64,000 bases of DNA from Deinococcus sp. AB2017081 (GTDB taxonomy: Bacteria; Deinococcota; Deinococci; Deinococcales; Deinococcaceae), in assembly GCF_034440735.1 (NCBI RefSeq), contig NZ_CP140098.1:1419501-1483500 (forward strand), in the 5' to 3' direction. This document shows positions 22,810-32,481 of this stretch, one piece after another. Below the pieces are notes generated by a model that was not told where the DNA came from, searched no databases, and worked only from the letters and a program-made list of their open reading frames with translations. The translations under genes were made by a program, and so were the position numbers. Numbering within the stretch: the first letter of the stretch is position 1; the number at the start of each line of letters is the position of its first letter.

Positions 22810-24698
22810 ACGGCGCGCTGACCATCCTGCGCCGCTCGCCGCGGGCCACGGCGGGCGCGGTCATGGTGCTCGTCATGATGCTCATGGCCGTGTTCGCGCC
22901 GCTGCTCACGCCGTACTCGCCCACGTCGCAGGAGTACGGCGCGTGGATCACGCCGGGCCGCGAGCATCTGCTCGGCACCACGGCGCTGGGCCAGGACGTG
23001 TGGGCGCAGGTGCTGTACGGCGCGCGCACCACCCTCCTGATCGGCATCATGGCAGGCCTGATCGCCACCCTGATCGGCACGTCGGTCGGCCTGGCCGGGG
23101 CGTACTTCGGCGGGCGCGTCGAGGACGTGCTGAACGTCATCACCAACGTGTTCCTGGTGCTGCCGGGGCTGCCGCTCCTGATCATCGTGAGCGCCTTCGT
23201 GCGCGGCGCGGGCATCTGGTCGATCATCCTGGTCATCGCGTTCACCGGCTGGGCGTGGGGTGCGCGCGTGATCCGCTCGCAGGCGCTGGCGCTGAGGAAC
23301 CGCGACTTCGTGCAGGCGGCCATCGTGTCGGGCGAGCGTCCGGGCCGCATCATCTTCGCGGAGATGCTGCCGAACATGGCGGGCCTGATCGCCGCGAACT
23401 TCTTCTCGACCGCGCTGTACGCCGTGCTGTCGGAGGCGGGGCTGGCGTTCCTGGGCTTCGGCGACGTGAGCACCGTCACGTGGGGCACCATGCTGTACTG
23501 GGCGCAGGCCCGCGGAGCGCTGCTGCAGGGCGCGTGGTGGTGGATCGTGGCCCCGGGCCTCCTGATCGCGCTGCTGGGCACAGCCTTCGCGCTGCTGAAC
23601 TTCGGCATCGACGAGGTCACCAATCCCAAGATCGTGCATTCCGTGGGGGCGACGAAGGTGCTGCGCCGCCGCAAGAAGGAGCGCGCGGCCCCCGCCCCCA
23701 CGGGCACGCCGGCCCTGCTGTCCATCCGCGACCTCGACGCCGGGTACGCCACGCCGCAGGGGCGCGTGCGGGCGGTGCGCGACGTGGGCCTGGACATCGC
23801 GCCGGGCGAGTTCGTGGGGCTGGCCGGCGAGTCCGGCTGCGGGAAGTCCACGCTGGCCTTCGCCGCCACGCGGCTCCTCGACGCGCCGGGCGCGGTGTTC
23901 GGCGGCGAGTCGGTGCTCGCCGGGCAGGATCTGCTCGACCTGTCGAGCGAGGAACTGCGCCGGGTGCGCTGGAAGGACTACTCGATGGTCTTCCAGGCGA
24001 GCATGAACATCCTCAACCCGGTCATCAAGGTGCGCGAGCAGGTCTACGACGCCATGCAGGCGCACGGGGTCACGGACAGGGCGCAGCTCGACGCCCGCGC
24101 GCGCGAGCTGTTCCGGCTGGTCGGCATCCGCGAGAGCTACCTCGACGCCTTCCCGCACCAGCTGTCGGGCGGCATGAAGCAGCGCGTGGTGATCGCCATC
24201 GCGCTCGCGCTGGAGCCGAAGCTGGTCGTGATGGACGAGCCCACCACAGCCCTCGACGTGGTCGTGCAGCGCCAGATCCTGCAGGAGATCGACGCGGTGC
24301 GCCGCCGCCTGGGCATCAGCATCCTGTTCATCACGCACGACCTGTCGCTGCTCGTCGAGATGAGCGACCGGATCGCGATCATGTATGCCGGTGAAGTGAT
24401 CGAGGAGGCCCCGGCCAAGGTGCTGTACGCGGATCCCAAGCACCCGTACACCCGCAAGATGATGAGCGCGTTCCCGCCGCTGGATGGCCCGCGCGAGCGC
24501 CGCGAGGGCATTCCCGGCCGGCCGCCGCCGCTGAGCGCGGAGCTGCCTGGCTGCCCGTTCTTCGAGCGCTGCCCCAGCCGCATGCCCGGCAAGTGCGACG
24601 CGCACAAGCCCGCGAGCGTGGAGCTGAGCCCCGGTCACCGCGTGGCGTGCTTCCTGCACTCCGACGCCGTCAAGGAGTTCTCCGATGCCGCCGACTGA
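22806..24698 (+). CDS. Fused ABC permease (DppC)-ATPase (DppD) protein
   Basis: One 630-residue chain joins two subunits that are usually separate. Residues ~1-275 are a DppC permease with five or six spans and the loop NRDFVQAAIVSGERPGRIIF. A basic linker (LRRRKKERAA, near 290-300) follows. Residues ~305-630 are a DppD-type ATPase with Walker A GESGCGKST, signature LSGGMKQR, Walker B LVVMDEP and the oligopeptide-ABC C-terminal domain with Cys-rich CPFFERCPSRMPGKC. That domain may bind an Fe-S cluster, as in DppD/OppD. The GTG start overlaps the previous stop (GTGA). It overlaps the next ATPase gene by 14 nt. No frameshift is needed for the fusion, since the frame is open throughout. Confidence 0.9.
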   Translation: MNGALTILRRSPRATAGAVMVLVMMLMAVFAPLLTPYSPTSQEYGAWITPGREHLLGTTALGQDVWAQVLYGARTTLLIGIMAGLIATLIGTSVGLAGAYFGGRVEDVLNVITNVFLVLPGLPLLIIVSAFVRGAGIWSIILVIAFTGWAWGARVIRSQALALRNRDFVQAAIVSGERPGRIIFAEMLPNMAGLIAANFFSTALYAVLSEAGLAFLGFGDVSTVTWGTMLYWAQARGALLQGAWWWIVAPGLLIALLGTAFALLNFGIDEVTNPKIVHSVGATKVLRRRKKERAAPAPTGTPALLSIRDLDAGYATPQGRVRAVRDVGLDIAPGEFVGLAGESGCGKSTLAFAATRLLDAPGAVFGGESVLAGQDLLDLSSEELRRVRWKDYSMVFQASMNILNPVIKVREQVYDAMQAHGVTDRAQLDARARELFRLVGIRESYLDAFPHQLSGGMKQRVVIAIALALEPKLVVMDEPTTALDVVVQRQILQEIDAVRRRLGISILFITHDLSLLVEMSDRIAIMYAGEVIEEAPAKVLYADPKHPYTRKMMSAFPPLDGPRERREGIPGRPPPLSAELPGCPFFERCPSRMPGKCDAHKPASVELSPGHRVACFLHSDAVKEFSDAAD

Positions 24699-25719
24699 GA
24701 CGCCCACCTCCCTGGCCCCCGCGCTGGAACTCCAGCACGTCACCAAGCGCTTCTCGGTGGGGCGCGGCAGCGCGACCGTCACCGCCGTGAACGACATGAC
24801 CCTGTCCATCGGGCGCGGCGAGGTGCTCGGGCTGGTCGGCGAGTCGGGGAGCGGCAAGAGCACCATCGCGCGGCTCGTGACGCGCCTGCACGACCCGACC
24901 GAGGGCGCGATGCGCCTGGACGGCCGCGACGTGCCCGCCCGCCTGCGCGGCAGGGAGCTGCGGAGCTTCCGGCGCAACGTGCAGATGATCTTCCAGGATC
25001 CCTTCGCGAGCCTGAACCCGCTGCACACCGTGGGGTACATCGTGGGCCGGCCGCTGCGCATCCACGGACTGGCACGCGGCGACGACGTCCAGACGCAGGT
25101 GGCGGCGCTGCTCGACCGGGTGGGCCTGACGCCCGGCGCGGCCTATGCCGCCAAGCGCCCGCACGAGCTGTCGGGCGGGCAGCGGCAGCGCGTGGTGATC
25201 GCCCGCGCGCTCGCGGCGCGCCCCACCCTGATCCTCGCGGACGAGCCGACCAGTGCCCTGGACGTCTCGATCCGGCTCGACATCATGAACCTGCTGCTCG
25301 ACCTCGTCGCGCAGGAGGGCCTGAGCATGCTGTTCATCACGCACGACCTCGCGGGCGCGCGGTACATGAGCGACCGCATCGCGGTGATGTACGCCGGGCA
25401 CCTCGTGGAGATCGGCCCGGCCGCGGACGTGATCGGCGATCCACAGATGCCGTACACGCAGCTCCTGAAAAGCGCCGCGCCCAAGCCGGAGGGCAACCTC
25501 GCGGCGGGGGCCCTGGAGGCGCGCGGCGAGGTGCCGGACCTGACGAACCTGCCGCCCGGCTGCCCCTTCGAGCCGCGCTGCCCGTATGCGCGCGCGGTGT
25601 GCCGCGAGGGGTTGCCGAAGCTGTACGAGGTCGGCCCCGGGCACCACGCCCGCTGCATCCTGCACGACCCGGCGCTCGCGGCGCAGCCGCCCATCCATCC
25701 GGTCGTCGCCGCGACATGA
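24685..25719 (+). CDS. ABC transporter ATPase, DppF type
   Basis: Second ATPase of the importer, 344 residues. Walker A is GESGSGKST (near 51-59), the Q-loop is in MIFQDPFASLNPLHT, the signature is LSGGQRQR and Walker B is LILADEP with the following TSALD. The C-terminal oligopeptide/dipeptide domain has CPFEPRCPYARAVC, a four-Cys set like that of the fused partner. It should pair with the ATPase half of the fusion as a heterodimer. It begins 14 nt inside the preceding gene. The 95 nt to the GH3 gene contain a separate promoter and operator. Confidence 0.9.
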   Translation: MPPTETPTSLAPALELQHVTKRFSVGRGSATVTAVNDMTLSIGRGEVLGLVGESGSGKSTIARLVTRLHDPTEGAMRLDGRDVPARLRGRELRSFRRNVQMIFQDPFASLNPLHTVGYIVGRPLRIHGLARGDDVQTQVAALLDRVGLTPGAAYAAKRPHELSGGQRQRVVIARALAARPTLILADEPTSALDVSIRLDIMNLLLDLVAQEGLSMLFITHDLAGARYMSDRIAVMYAGHLVEIGPAADVIGDPQMPYTQLLKSAAPKPEGNLAAGALEARGEVPDLTNLPPGCPFEPRCPYARAVCREGLPKLYEVGPGHHARCILHDPALAAQPPIHPVVAAT

Positions 25720-25755
25720 CCTGCACGACCCCCGTCGTCCGCGCCGGGAGTCGTG

Positions 25756-25785
25756 TATCATTCCCGGCGATCTGAACCGATTCAG
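25756..25785 (+). promoter_or_regulatory. Promoter and palindromic operator before the GH3 gene
   Basis: TATCAT (25756-25761) is a -10 candidate. CTGAACCGATTCAG (25772-25785), a 5-4-5 palindrome with a central CG, lies just after the expected start point. Its sequence differs from the TGTAGCGGTACA sites, so another LacI-type regulator may act here. Confidence 0.5.
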
Positions 25786-25814
25786 TCCTCACCCTCTTTC
25801 GCGAGGTACTTTCC

Positions 25815-28304
25815 ATGACTGACACCATCCACAGGCCGCCCGGAGCCGTCGACGTCGACGCGCTGCTCGACGGGCTCACGCTGGAGGAACAGGTCTCGCT
25901 CCTCGCTGGCGCGGACTTCTGGCGCACGGTCGCCATCCCGCGTGTGAACGTTCCCAGCCTGAAGGTGAGCGACGGCCCCGCCGGCGTCCGCGGCGGCGGC
26001 CCCCTGATCGGCGCGATGAAGACGGCCGCGTACCCGGTCGGCATCGCCCTGGGCAGCACGTGGAACGTGAACCTGCTACGCGAGGTCGGCGCGTCCCTGG
26101 CCCGCGAGGCGCTCGACAAGGGCGCGGGCGTGCTGCTCGCCCCGACCATCAACGTGTTCCGCTCGGCGCTGAACGGCCGCAACTTCGAGAACTATGCGGA
26201 AGACCCGGTCCTGACCGGCCGGCTCGCCGTGGCGTACGTGCAGGGCCTCCAGGAGAACGGCGTGGCGGCCACGCCCAAGCACTTCGCCGGCAACGAGTCC
26301 GAGTACCAGCGCGGCACCATCAGCAGCGACATCCCCGCGCGCGCCATGCGCGAGCTGTACCTGCGGCCCTTCGAGATGGTGGTGCGCGAGGCTGACCCGT
26401 GGGCCATCATGACCGCGTACAACCGCCTGGACGGCACGTACTGCTCCGAGCACCCGTGGCTGCTGGAGACCGTGCTGAGGAAGGAATGGGGCTTCTCGGG
26501 CCTGGTCATGAGCGACTGGGGCGGCACCCACTCGGCCGGCGAGAGCGTGCGCGCGGGCCTGGATCTGGAGATGCCCGGCCCCGCCAGGGCCCGCGCCGGC
26601 CTGCTGGCCGAGGCGCAGGCGGATCCCGCGACCGCCGCCGCCGTGAAGGAACGCGCCCGCGCGGTGCTGCGCCTGATCGAGCGCACCGGAACCTTCGCGA
26701 ACCCGCGCGACGTGAGCGACAGCGCCGAGAAGGACACCGAGTACCCCGAGACGCGCGCCCTGATCCGCCGCGCCGGGGCCGAGGGCATGGTGCTCCTGAA
26801 GAATGCGGGCGGCGTGCTGCCCCTCCCGGCGGGCGCGAGCGTGGCCGTGGTCGGCCCGAACGCCGCGGCGGCGCAGGTCATGGGCGGCGGCAGCGCCCAG
26901 ATGAATGCGCACCGCCGCGTGTCGCCCCTCGACGGCCTGCGCGAGGCCCCGGGCGCGGGCGCGGTCACGACCGCGGTGGGCTGCGACAACGACAAGTTCC
27001 TGCCGGTGCCGCAGGTGCCGGTGCATGTCGAGTACCGCGCGCACGCCGGCGGCGACGTGGCGGCCACCGACGACCGCCCGCAGGCCGAGGTGATGTGGTT
27101 CGCATACCCGGAGGGCGTGAATCCCCTGGACTTCCACGGCACCCTGACCCTGACCGTGCACGCCCCGCAGGACGGAGCCTACGACTTCAGCCTCGCGAGC
27201 GCGGGCCTGAGCCGCCTGTCGGTGGACGGGCAGGAGCTGGTGGACAACTGGGACGCGTGGCGGCAGGGCGACACGTACTTCAACTTCGGCTCCGACGAGG
27301 TGCGGGAGCGCACGACCCTGACGGCCGGGCCGCACACCGTCACGGTGACGTTCCAGCCGCACGTGATCGACAACGGCATCGCGGGCTTCAATGCCGTGCG
27401 CATCGGCTTCCGCGCCGAGCCGGACGAGGGCAGCGTGGCGCAGGCCGCCGCCGTGGCCGCCGCCGCCGACTACGCCGTGGTGTGCATCGGCACCAACGGC
27501 GACTGGGAGACCGAGGGCGTCGACCGCTGGGGGCTGGGGCTGCCGGGCCGGCAGGACGAACTCGTGGCCGCCGTGCGCGCCGCCAACCCGAACACCATCG
27601 TGGTGCTCCAGACCGGCGGGCCGGTCACCATGCCGTGGCTGGACAGCGTGCCCGCCGTGCTGCAGGCGTGGTTCCCCGGGCAGGAGGCCGGGCACGCCAT
27701 CGCGGACGTCCTGTACGGCCGCGCGGAGCCCGGCGGCCGCCTGCCGCAGACCTTCCCCGCGTCCCTCAAGGACGACCCCACACACCCCCTGAACCCCGAC
27801 GTGCAGTACCCCGGGGTGGAGGGCCACGTGGAGTACCGCGAAGGCCTGTACACCGGGTACCGGCATGTCGACCGCGCCGGCATCACGCCGCTCTTCCCCT
27901 TCGGCTTCGGGCTCAGCTACACGACCTTCGAGCTGAGCAGCCCGGCCCTCAGCGCGGCGAGCGTCGGGGCGGGGGAGAGCGTCACGGCCAGCGTGCAGGT
28001 GAAGAACACCGGCTCCCGCGCCGGCAGCACGGTCGTGCAGCTGTACGTCCGTGACCGCGAGAGCTCCCTCGACCGGCCCGCGAAGGAGCTCAAGGCCTTC
28101 GCGAAGGTGCACCTGCAGCCGGGCCAGATCCAGACCGTCACCCTGCCCGTGGACATGCGCGACCTCGCGTACTACGACGACGGTCAGGGGGCCTGGGTCG
28201 CCGAGGCGGGCGACTTCGACCTCCTGATCGGGCAGAGCAGCACGGATCTGCCCCACACCCTCCGCCTCTCGCTCAGCACCGACTGGAAGGAACCCACCGC
28301 ATGA
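25815..28304 (+). CDS. GH3 beta-glucosidase with PA14 insert
   Basis: Cytoplasmic family-3 glycoside hydrolase of 829 residues. The N-terminal barrel has KHFAGNESEYQRGT (about 155-168) and the nucleophile D234 in GLVMSDWGG. The second domain (GAEGMVLLKNAGGVLPLP onward) follows, interrupted by a PA14 carbohydrate-binding domain at ~400-535. A fibronectin-III-like domain lies at ~735-820. PA14-containing GH3 enzymes usually act on beta-glucosides such as cellobiose, sophorose or gentiobiose. No signal peptide is seen, so the substrate must be imported, consistent with the transporter upstream. Its stop overlaps the start of the isomerase-like gene (ATGA). Confidence 0.92.
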   Translation: MTDTIHRPPGAVDVDALLDGLTLEEQVSLLAGADFWRTVAIPRVNVPSLKVSDGPAGVRGGGPLIGAMKTAAYPVGIALGSTWNVNLLREVGASLAREALDKGAGVLLAPTINVFRSALNGRNFENYAEDPVLTGRLAVAYVQGLQENGVAATPKHFAGNESEYQRGTISSDIPARAMRELYLRPFEMVVREADPWAIMTAYNRLDGTYCSEHPWLLETVLRKEWGFSGLVMSDWGGTHSAGESVRAGLDLEMPGPARARAGLLAEAQADPATAAAVKERARAVLRLIERTGTFANPRDVSDSAEKDTEYPETRALIRRAGAEGMVLLKNAGGVLPLPAGASVAVVGPNAAAAQVMGGGSAQMNAHRRVSPLDGLREAPGAGAVTTAVGCDNDKFLPVPQVPVHVEYRAHAGGDVAATDDRPQAEVMWFAYPEGVNPLDFHGTLTLTVHAPQDGAYDFSLASAGLSRLSVDGQELVDNWDAWRQGDTYFNFGSDEVRERTTLTAGPHTVTVTFQPHVIDNGIAGFNAVRIGFRAEPDEGSVAQAAAVAAAADYAVVCIGTNGDWETEGVDRWGLGLPGRQDELVAAVRAANPNTIVVLQTGGPVTMPWLDSVPAVLQAWFPGQEAGHAIADVLYGRAEPGGRLPQTFPASLKDDPTHPLNPDVQYPGVEGHVEYREGLYTGYRHVDRAGITPLFPFGFGLSYTTFELSSPALSAASVGAGESVTASVQVKNTGSRAGSTVVQLYVRDRESSLDRPAKELKAFAKVHLQPGQIQTVTLPVDMRDLAYYDDGQGAWVAEAGDFDLLIGQSSTDLPHTLRLSLSTDWKEPTA

Positions 28305-29113
28305 CCCAGCCCCACACGCCAGGAACCCTGTCCGTCCAGCTCTACACCTTCCGCGACGCCTACGCCGCCGATCCCGCCGGCACCATCGCCCGCGTCGCCG
28401 GCCTGGGCTTCAAATACATCGAGCCCTTCGGCATCGGCAACCACGGCCTGAGCAACGCCGACAAGGTGGGCAGGGCGAAGGAACTGCGCGCGCTGCTCGA
28501 CGCGAACGGCCTGCAGGCCCCGACCGCGCACACCGCCGCCCCCATGGGCGAGAATGCCGAGGCCGTGCTCGACGCCATCGAGGCGCTGGGCACGACCATG
28601 CCCGTGATCTCGTGGCCGGGCGAGGTGCCGGGCTTCGAGCGCAACGTGATGGACACGAAGGACGGCACCGAGCGCTTCGCCGACGCCCTGAGCGAGGCGT
28701 CGGGCCACGCGCGGTCGCGCGGCCTGAGCCTGGGCTACCACAACCACTGGTGGGAGTGGAGCCAGTTCGAGGGGCAGTATGCCTACGACCTGCTGCTGTC
28801 GCGCGTGAGCCCCGACGTGTTCGTCGAGATGGACACGTACTGGGCGCACACCGGCGGGCAGGACATGCCCGCGCTGCTGCGCCGCTTGGGTGACCGCGTG
28901 AAGGCGCTGCACCTCAAGGACGGCCCCGCCACGCCCGACGCCGACCAGACGCCGCTCGGCACCGGCAAGGTGGACTACGCGGCCGCCATTGCCGCCGCAC
29001 CATCCGCCCGCTGGCACGTGCTGGAGATGGACCGCACGGCCGGCGACGTCTTCGCCGAGGTGGGCCAGAGCGCCCAGACCCTCATCGATCAAGGAGTGTC
29101 ATCATGGCAGTAA
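28301..29113 (+). CDS. Sugar isomerase/epimerase-like TIM-barrel protein (AP endonuclease 2 family), short form
   Basis: Protein of 270 residues of the xylose-isomerase-like TIM-barrel superfamily. Metal ligands are suggested by YHNHWWEW (His/Glu, near 147-154), VEMDTYWAH (Glu/Asp) and LHLKDG (His). Members isomerise, epimerise, dehydrate or cleave sugars and keto-sugars. It is coupled to the GH3 gene (ATGA) and overlaps the following Gfo/Idh/MocA gene by 10 nt. Close relatives of this pair act on 3-keto glycosides in other bacteria, which is the working inference here. Confidence 0.8.
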   Translation: MTQPHTPGTLSVQLYTFRDAYAADPAGTIARVAGLGFKYIEPFGIGNHGLSNADKVGRAKELRALLDANGLQAPTAHTAAPMGENAEAVLDAIEALGTTMPVISWPGEVPGFERNVMDTKDGTERFADALSEASGHARSRGLSLGYHNHWWEWSQFEGQYAYDLLLSRVSPDVFVEMDTYWAHTGGQDMPALLRRLGDRVKALHLKDGPATPDADQTPLGTGKVDYAAAIAAAPSARWHVLEMDRTAGDVFAEVGQSAQTLIDQGVSSWQ

Positions 29114-30219
29114 CCCCGCAAGTCATCGGCATCATCGGCACCGGCAACATCAGCGCGGCGTACCTGAAGATCGCGCGTGACCTCGGCCTGTTCCGCGTGA
29201 AAGCGGTTTCAGACATGGACGCCGCGCGCGCCGCCGAGGTCGCCGCCGAGTACGGCATCCAGGCCATGACCCTGGACGAGCTCCTCGCCGACCCCGAGAT
29301 CGTCGCGGTCGTGAACCTCACGCCCCCCGGCGCGCACGCCGACGTGAGCCTGAAGGCCCTGAACGCCGGCAAGCACGTGTACTCCGAGAAACCCCTGGCC
29401 GTCGAGCGCGAGGACGGCCAGAAGATCATGGATCTGGCCGCGAGCCGGGGCCTGCGCGTCGGCTGCGCGCCCGACACCGTGCTCGGCGCGGGCATCCAGA
29501 CGGCCCGCGAGGTCATCGACGCCGGCCGTATCGGCCGCCCCGTCGCCGCGAACGCCTTCATGATGAGCAGCGGCCCGGAGTCCTGGCACCCCAACCCCGA
29601 CTTCTTCTACCAGCGCGGCGCGGGCCCTCTGTTCGACATGGGCCCGTACTACCTGACCGCCCTGGTCACGCTGCTGGGCGGCGTGCAGAAGGTCAGTGCC
29701 ACGACCACCAAGGCCTTCGAGCAGCGCCCCATCACCAGCCAGCCGCGCGCCGGCGAGTTCATCACCGTGAACACGCCCACGCACGTCGCCGCGAACCTCA
29801 CGCTGGAGGGCGGCGCGGTCGCCACCCTGGTCACGTCCTTCGACGTGCCGAGCAGCGAGGTGCCGCGCATCGAGATCCACGGCACCGAGGGCACCCTGAG
29901 CGTCCCCGACCCGAACACCTTCGGCGGCCCCCTGAAGATCCGCCTGAAGGGCGAGAAGGAGTGGACGGAGATTCCCCTCACCCGCCCCTTCCGCGAGAAC
30001 TCGCGCGGGATCGGCCTGGCGGACATGCTGGACGCCGACGCCAGCGGCGGGACGTTCCGTGCCAGCGGCGACCTCGCCATGCACGTGCTGGACGTCATGC
30101 ACACCATCCTGGAGTCGGCCGAGCAGGAGAAGACCCTGACGCCCCGCACGGCCACGCCGCGGCCCGCCGCGCTGGACGCGCAGCCCGGCTGGTTCGCCGC
30201 GCCCGCCACCGGCGACTGA
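29104..30219 (+). CDS. Gfo/Idh/MocA-family NAD(P)-dependent oxidoreductase (copy 1)
   Basis: Dehydrogenase of 371 residues. The N-terminal Rossmann fold has GIIGTGNISAAY (residues ~8-19) and the catalytic Lys is in SEKPLAVE (near 97-104). The C-terminal alpha/beta domain (from ~125) carries GPLFDMGPYYLTALVTLLGG, with the Asp and His/Tyr position typical of the family. It oxidises a sugar hydroxyl or reduces a keto-sugar. AAGGAG lies 7 nt before the ATG. It sits between a TIM-barrel enzyme and an MFS transporter. The exact substrate cannot be read from sequence. Confidence 0.85.
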   Translation: MAVTPQVIGIIGTGNISAAYLKIARDLGLFRVKAVSDMDAARAAEVAAEYGIQAMTLDELLADPEIVAVVNLTPPGAHADVSLKALNAGKHVYSEKPLAVEREDGQKIMDLAASRGLRVGCAPDTVLGAGIQTAREVIDAGRIGRPVAANAFMMSSGPESWHPNPDFFYQRGAGPLFDMGPYYLTALVTLLGGVQKVSATTTKAFEQRPITSQPRAGEFITVNTPTHVAANLTLEGGAVATLVTSFDVPSSEVPRIEIHGTEGTLSVPDPNTFGGPLKIRLKGEKEWTEIPLTRPFRENSRGIGLADMLDADASGGTFRASGDLAMHVLDVMHTILESAEQEKTLTPRTATPRPAALDAQPGWFAAPATGD

Positions 30220-30220
30220 C

Positions 30221-31393
30221 GTGGACGGCGCGGCGGGGCCGGCCCGCTGGGCGACCATGGCGGCGTTCTTCATCAATGGCGCGGCCATGGCCACGTGGGC
30301 GGCGAACATCCCCTCGGTGCGCGAGCGGCTGGGCCTGGGGGAAGCGACCCTGGGCTTCGCGCTGCTGGGCATCGCCGTGGGGAGCGTGGGGGCCTTCGCC
30401 CTCGCGGGCCGCCTGAGCGCCCGGTACGGCAGCCGGCCCGTCATCATCGCCGCCGCCGCCCTGACCATCCCGCTCGTGCCGGCCCTGATCGCCGCGCCCA
30501 GCCTGCCCGTCCTCGTGCTCACGCTGCTGCTGTTCGGCTTCGGCATCAGCGTGATGGACGTCGCCATGAACGCCCACGGCGTGCTCGTCGAGCGGCGGCT
30601 GGGCCGGCCGATCCTGTCGTCCCTGCACGGCCTGTGGAGCGCCGGCTCGCTCGTCGGTGCGGGCGCGACCACGTTGCTGCTGCGCGCCGGCGTGACCCCC
30701 GTGGCGCTCGCGCTGCTGGCCGCGGGCGTCCTGGCCGCGCTGGCCGTGGTCGCCCTGCCGCGCCTGCTGCCGGGCACCCTCGACCGCGGCGCGCACGGTG
30801 ACGGCCCCACCTTCGTCCTGCCGCGCGGCCCGCTGCTCGCCCTCGCGGCGCTGTCGTTCCTCGCCTTCGTCGGCGAGGGGGCCATCGCGGACTGGAGCGC
30901 CGTGTACATCCGCGACGCCCTGAAGACCGACGCCGGCCTCGCGGCGGGCGGCCTGGTGGCCTTCAACGCCGCCATGTTCGTCGCGCGGCTGGTCGGCGAT
31001 CCGGTGCGCGCCCGCGTGTCCGCTCCCCTTTTGCTGCGCGTGTGCGGTGGCCTGGCGGCGGTGGGCATGGCGGCGGCGCTGCTGGCCCCCACGCCCGCCC
31101 TGGCCTTCGCCGGCTTCGCGCTGTGCGGGCTGGGCTTCTCCAACGTCGTGCCCGTGCTGTTCAGCGCGGCCGGCGCGCTGCCCGGCACGCCCGCCGCGAC
31201 CGGCGTGGCCGCCGCCGCCTCGGCCGGGTACGCCGGCTTCCTGATCGGCCCGCCCGTCATCGGCGTGGTCGCCGGGGCCATGAGCCTGCAGCTCGCCCTC
31301 GTCCTCGTCGTCGTGTTCGCCGCCCTGATCGCCGCCGCCGCGGGCACCGTCCGCGCCGCTGCGCCCGTGGGGGCCGCCCCCGCCACGCCCTGA
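30221..31393 (+). CDS. MFS transporter
   Basis: Major-facilitator protein of 390 residues with about 12 hydrophobic segments. The loop GFGISVMDVAMNAHGVLVERRLGRPILSSLHG (residues ~107-138) is typical of the YbjJ/fucose-permease-like branch, which includes both sugar symporters and efflux proteins. The GTG start lies 1 nt after the oxidoreductase stop, so it is probably translated by coupling. Placed among sugar-processing enzymes, it may export an intermediate or import a monosaccharide. An 80-nt gap with no terminator follows. Confidence 0.8.
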   Translation: MDGAAGPARWATMAAFFINGAAMATWAANIPSVRERLGLGEATLGFALLGIAVGSVGAFALAGRLSARYGSRPVIIAAAALTIPLVPALIAAPSLPVLVLTLLLFGFGISVMDVAMNAHGVLVERRLGRPILSSLHGLWSAGSLVGAGATTLLLRAGVTPVALALLAAGVLAALAVVALPRLLPGTLDRGAHGDGPTFVLPRGPLLALAALSFLAFVGEGAIADWSAVYIRDALKTDAGLAAGGLVAFNAAMFVARLVGDPVRARVSAPLLLRVCGGLAAVGMAAALLAPTPALAFAGFALCGLGFSNVVPVLFSAAGALPGTPAATGVAAAASAGYAGFLIGPPVIGVVAGAMSLQLALVLVVVFAALIAAAAGTVRAAAPVGAAPATP

Positions 31394-31473
31394 CCGTCCG
31401 GCCCCACCCGCCCGGATCGGGGATGATGGAGCCCTGAGGCCCCGTCCCCGTCCACCCCTCTCAAGGAGGCCCT

Positions 31474-32481
31474 ATGCCCCGTCCCGTCACCCTGTTCACC
31501 GGCCAGTGGGCCGACCTGCCGCTCGCCGAACTCGCGCCCCTGGCGAAGAAGATGGGCTACGACGGCCTGGAACTCGCCTGCTGGGGCGACCACTTCGACG
31601 TGCAGGCCGCCCTGAAAGACGACTCGTACGTGCAGCAGAAGCGCGAGCTGCTCGACTCGCACGGCCTCCAGTGCCATGCGATCAGCAACCACCTCGTCGG
31701 GCAGGCCGTGTGCGATCCCATCGACGCCCGCCACAAAGCCATCGTGCCCGCCCACGTGTGGGGCGACGGCGACCCCGAGGGCGTCCGGCAGCGCGCCGCG
31801 CAGGAGATCATCGACACCGGGCACGCCGCCGCGAAGTTCGGCGTGAAGACCGTCAACGGCTTTACCGGCTCCAGCGTGTGGCACAGCCTCTACGCCTTCC
31901 CGCCCACCGACCAGGCGTACTGGAACGCCGGTTTCGAGGACTTCGCGCGCCGCTGGACGCCCATCCTCGACTCGTTCGACAAGGACGACATCAACTTCGG
32001 CCTGGAAGTCCACCCGACCGAGATCGCCTTCGACCTCGCCACGTCGCAGCGCGCCATTGACGCCGTGGGCGGGCACAAACGCTTCGGCTTCAACTACGAC
32101 CCCAGCCACCTCGGGTACCAGCACGTGGATTACGTGCGCTTCATCCGGCAGTTCGCGGGCCGGATCTTCCACGTGCACATGAAGGACGTCTGGTGGGGCC
32201 ACGGCAGCGGCGAGGTCGGCGTATTCGGCGGCCACACCGATTTCGGCGACGCGCGGCGCTACTGGGACTTCCGCTCCGTCGGGCGTGGCGACATCAAATT
32301 CGAGGACATCATCGTCGCCCTGAACGACATCGGCTACGCCGGCCCCCTGAGCATCGAGTGGGAGGACTCGCGCATGGATCGCGTGCACGGCGCGACCGAG
32401 AGTGCGGCGTACACCCGCCGGCTCGACTTCCCCGGCTCGAACGTGGCCTTCGATGCCGCGTTCGCGAAGGACAGCCAGTGA
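31474..32481 (+). CDS. Sugar isomerase/epimerase-like TIM-barrel protein, long form
   Basis: Second xylose-isomerase-like TIM barrel, 335 residues. Likely metal ligands are E in FGLEVHPTE (near 170-178), D in [11 protein letters not shown] in FHVHMKD and E in LSIEWEDS. It is longer than the copy at 28301 and not close to it in sequence, with inserts around residues 70-110 and 235-270. AAGGAGG lies 5 nt before the ATG. Its TGA overlaps the GTG start of the second Gfo/Idh/MocA gene, so the two products should be made together. Confidence 0.83.
   Translation: MPRPVTLFTGQWADLPLAELAPLAKKMGYDGLELACWGDHFDVQAALKDDSYVQQKRELLDSHGLQCHAISNHLVGQAVCDPIDARHKAIVPAHVWGDGDPEGVRQRAAQEIIDTGHAAAKFGVKTVNGFTGSSVWHSLYAFPPTDQAYWNAGFEDFARRWTPILDSFDKDDINFGLEVHPTEIAFDLATSQRAIDAVGGHKRFGFNYDPSHLGYQHVDYVRFIRQFAGRIFHVHMKDVWWGHGSGEVGVFGGHTDFGDARRYWDFRSVGRGDIKFEDIIVALNDIGYAGPLSIEWEDSRMDRVHGATESAAYTRRLDFPGSNVAFDAAFAKDSQ

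Noticed and set aside
22689..25061. Leftward frame of 790 codons opposite the ABC transporter genes
   Set aside because: Shadow frame with no motif; it crosses four gene boundaries of the real operon.
29209..32388. Leftward open frame of over 1000 codons across the oxidoreductase, MFS and isomerase-like genes
   Set aside because: Low-complexity translation and no start signal; the plus-strand genes have clear motifs, ribosome-binding sites and overlaps.
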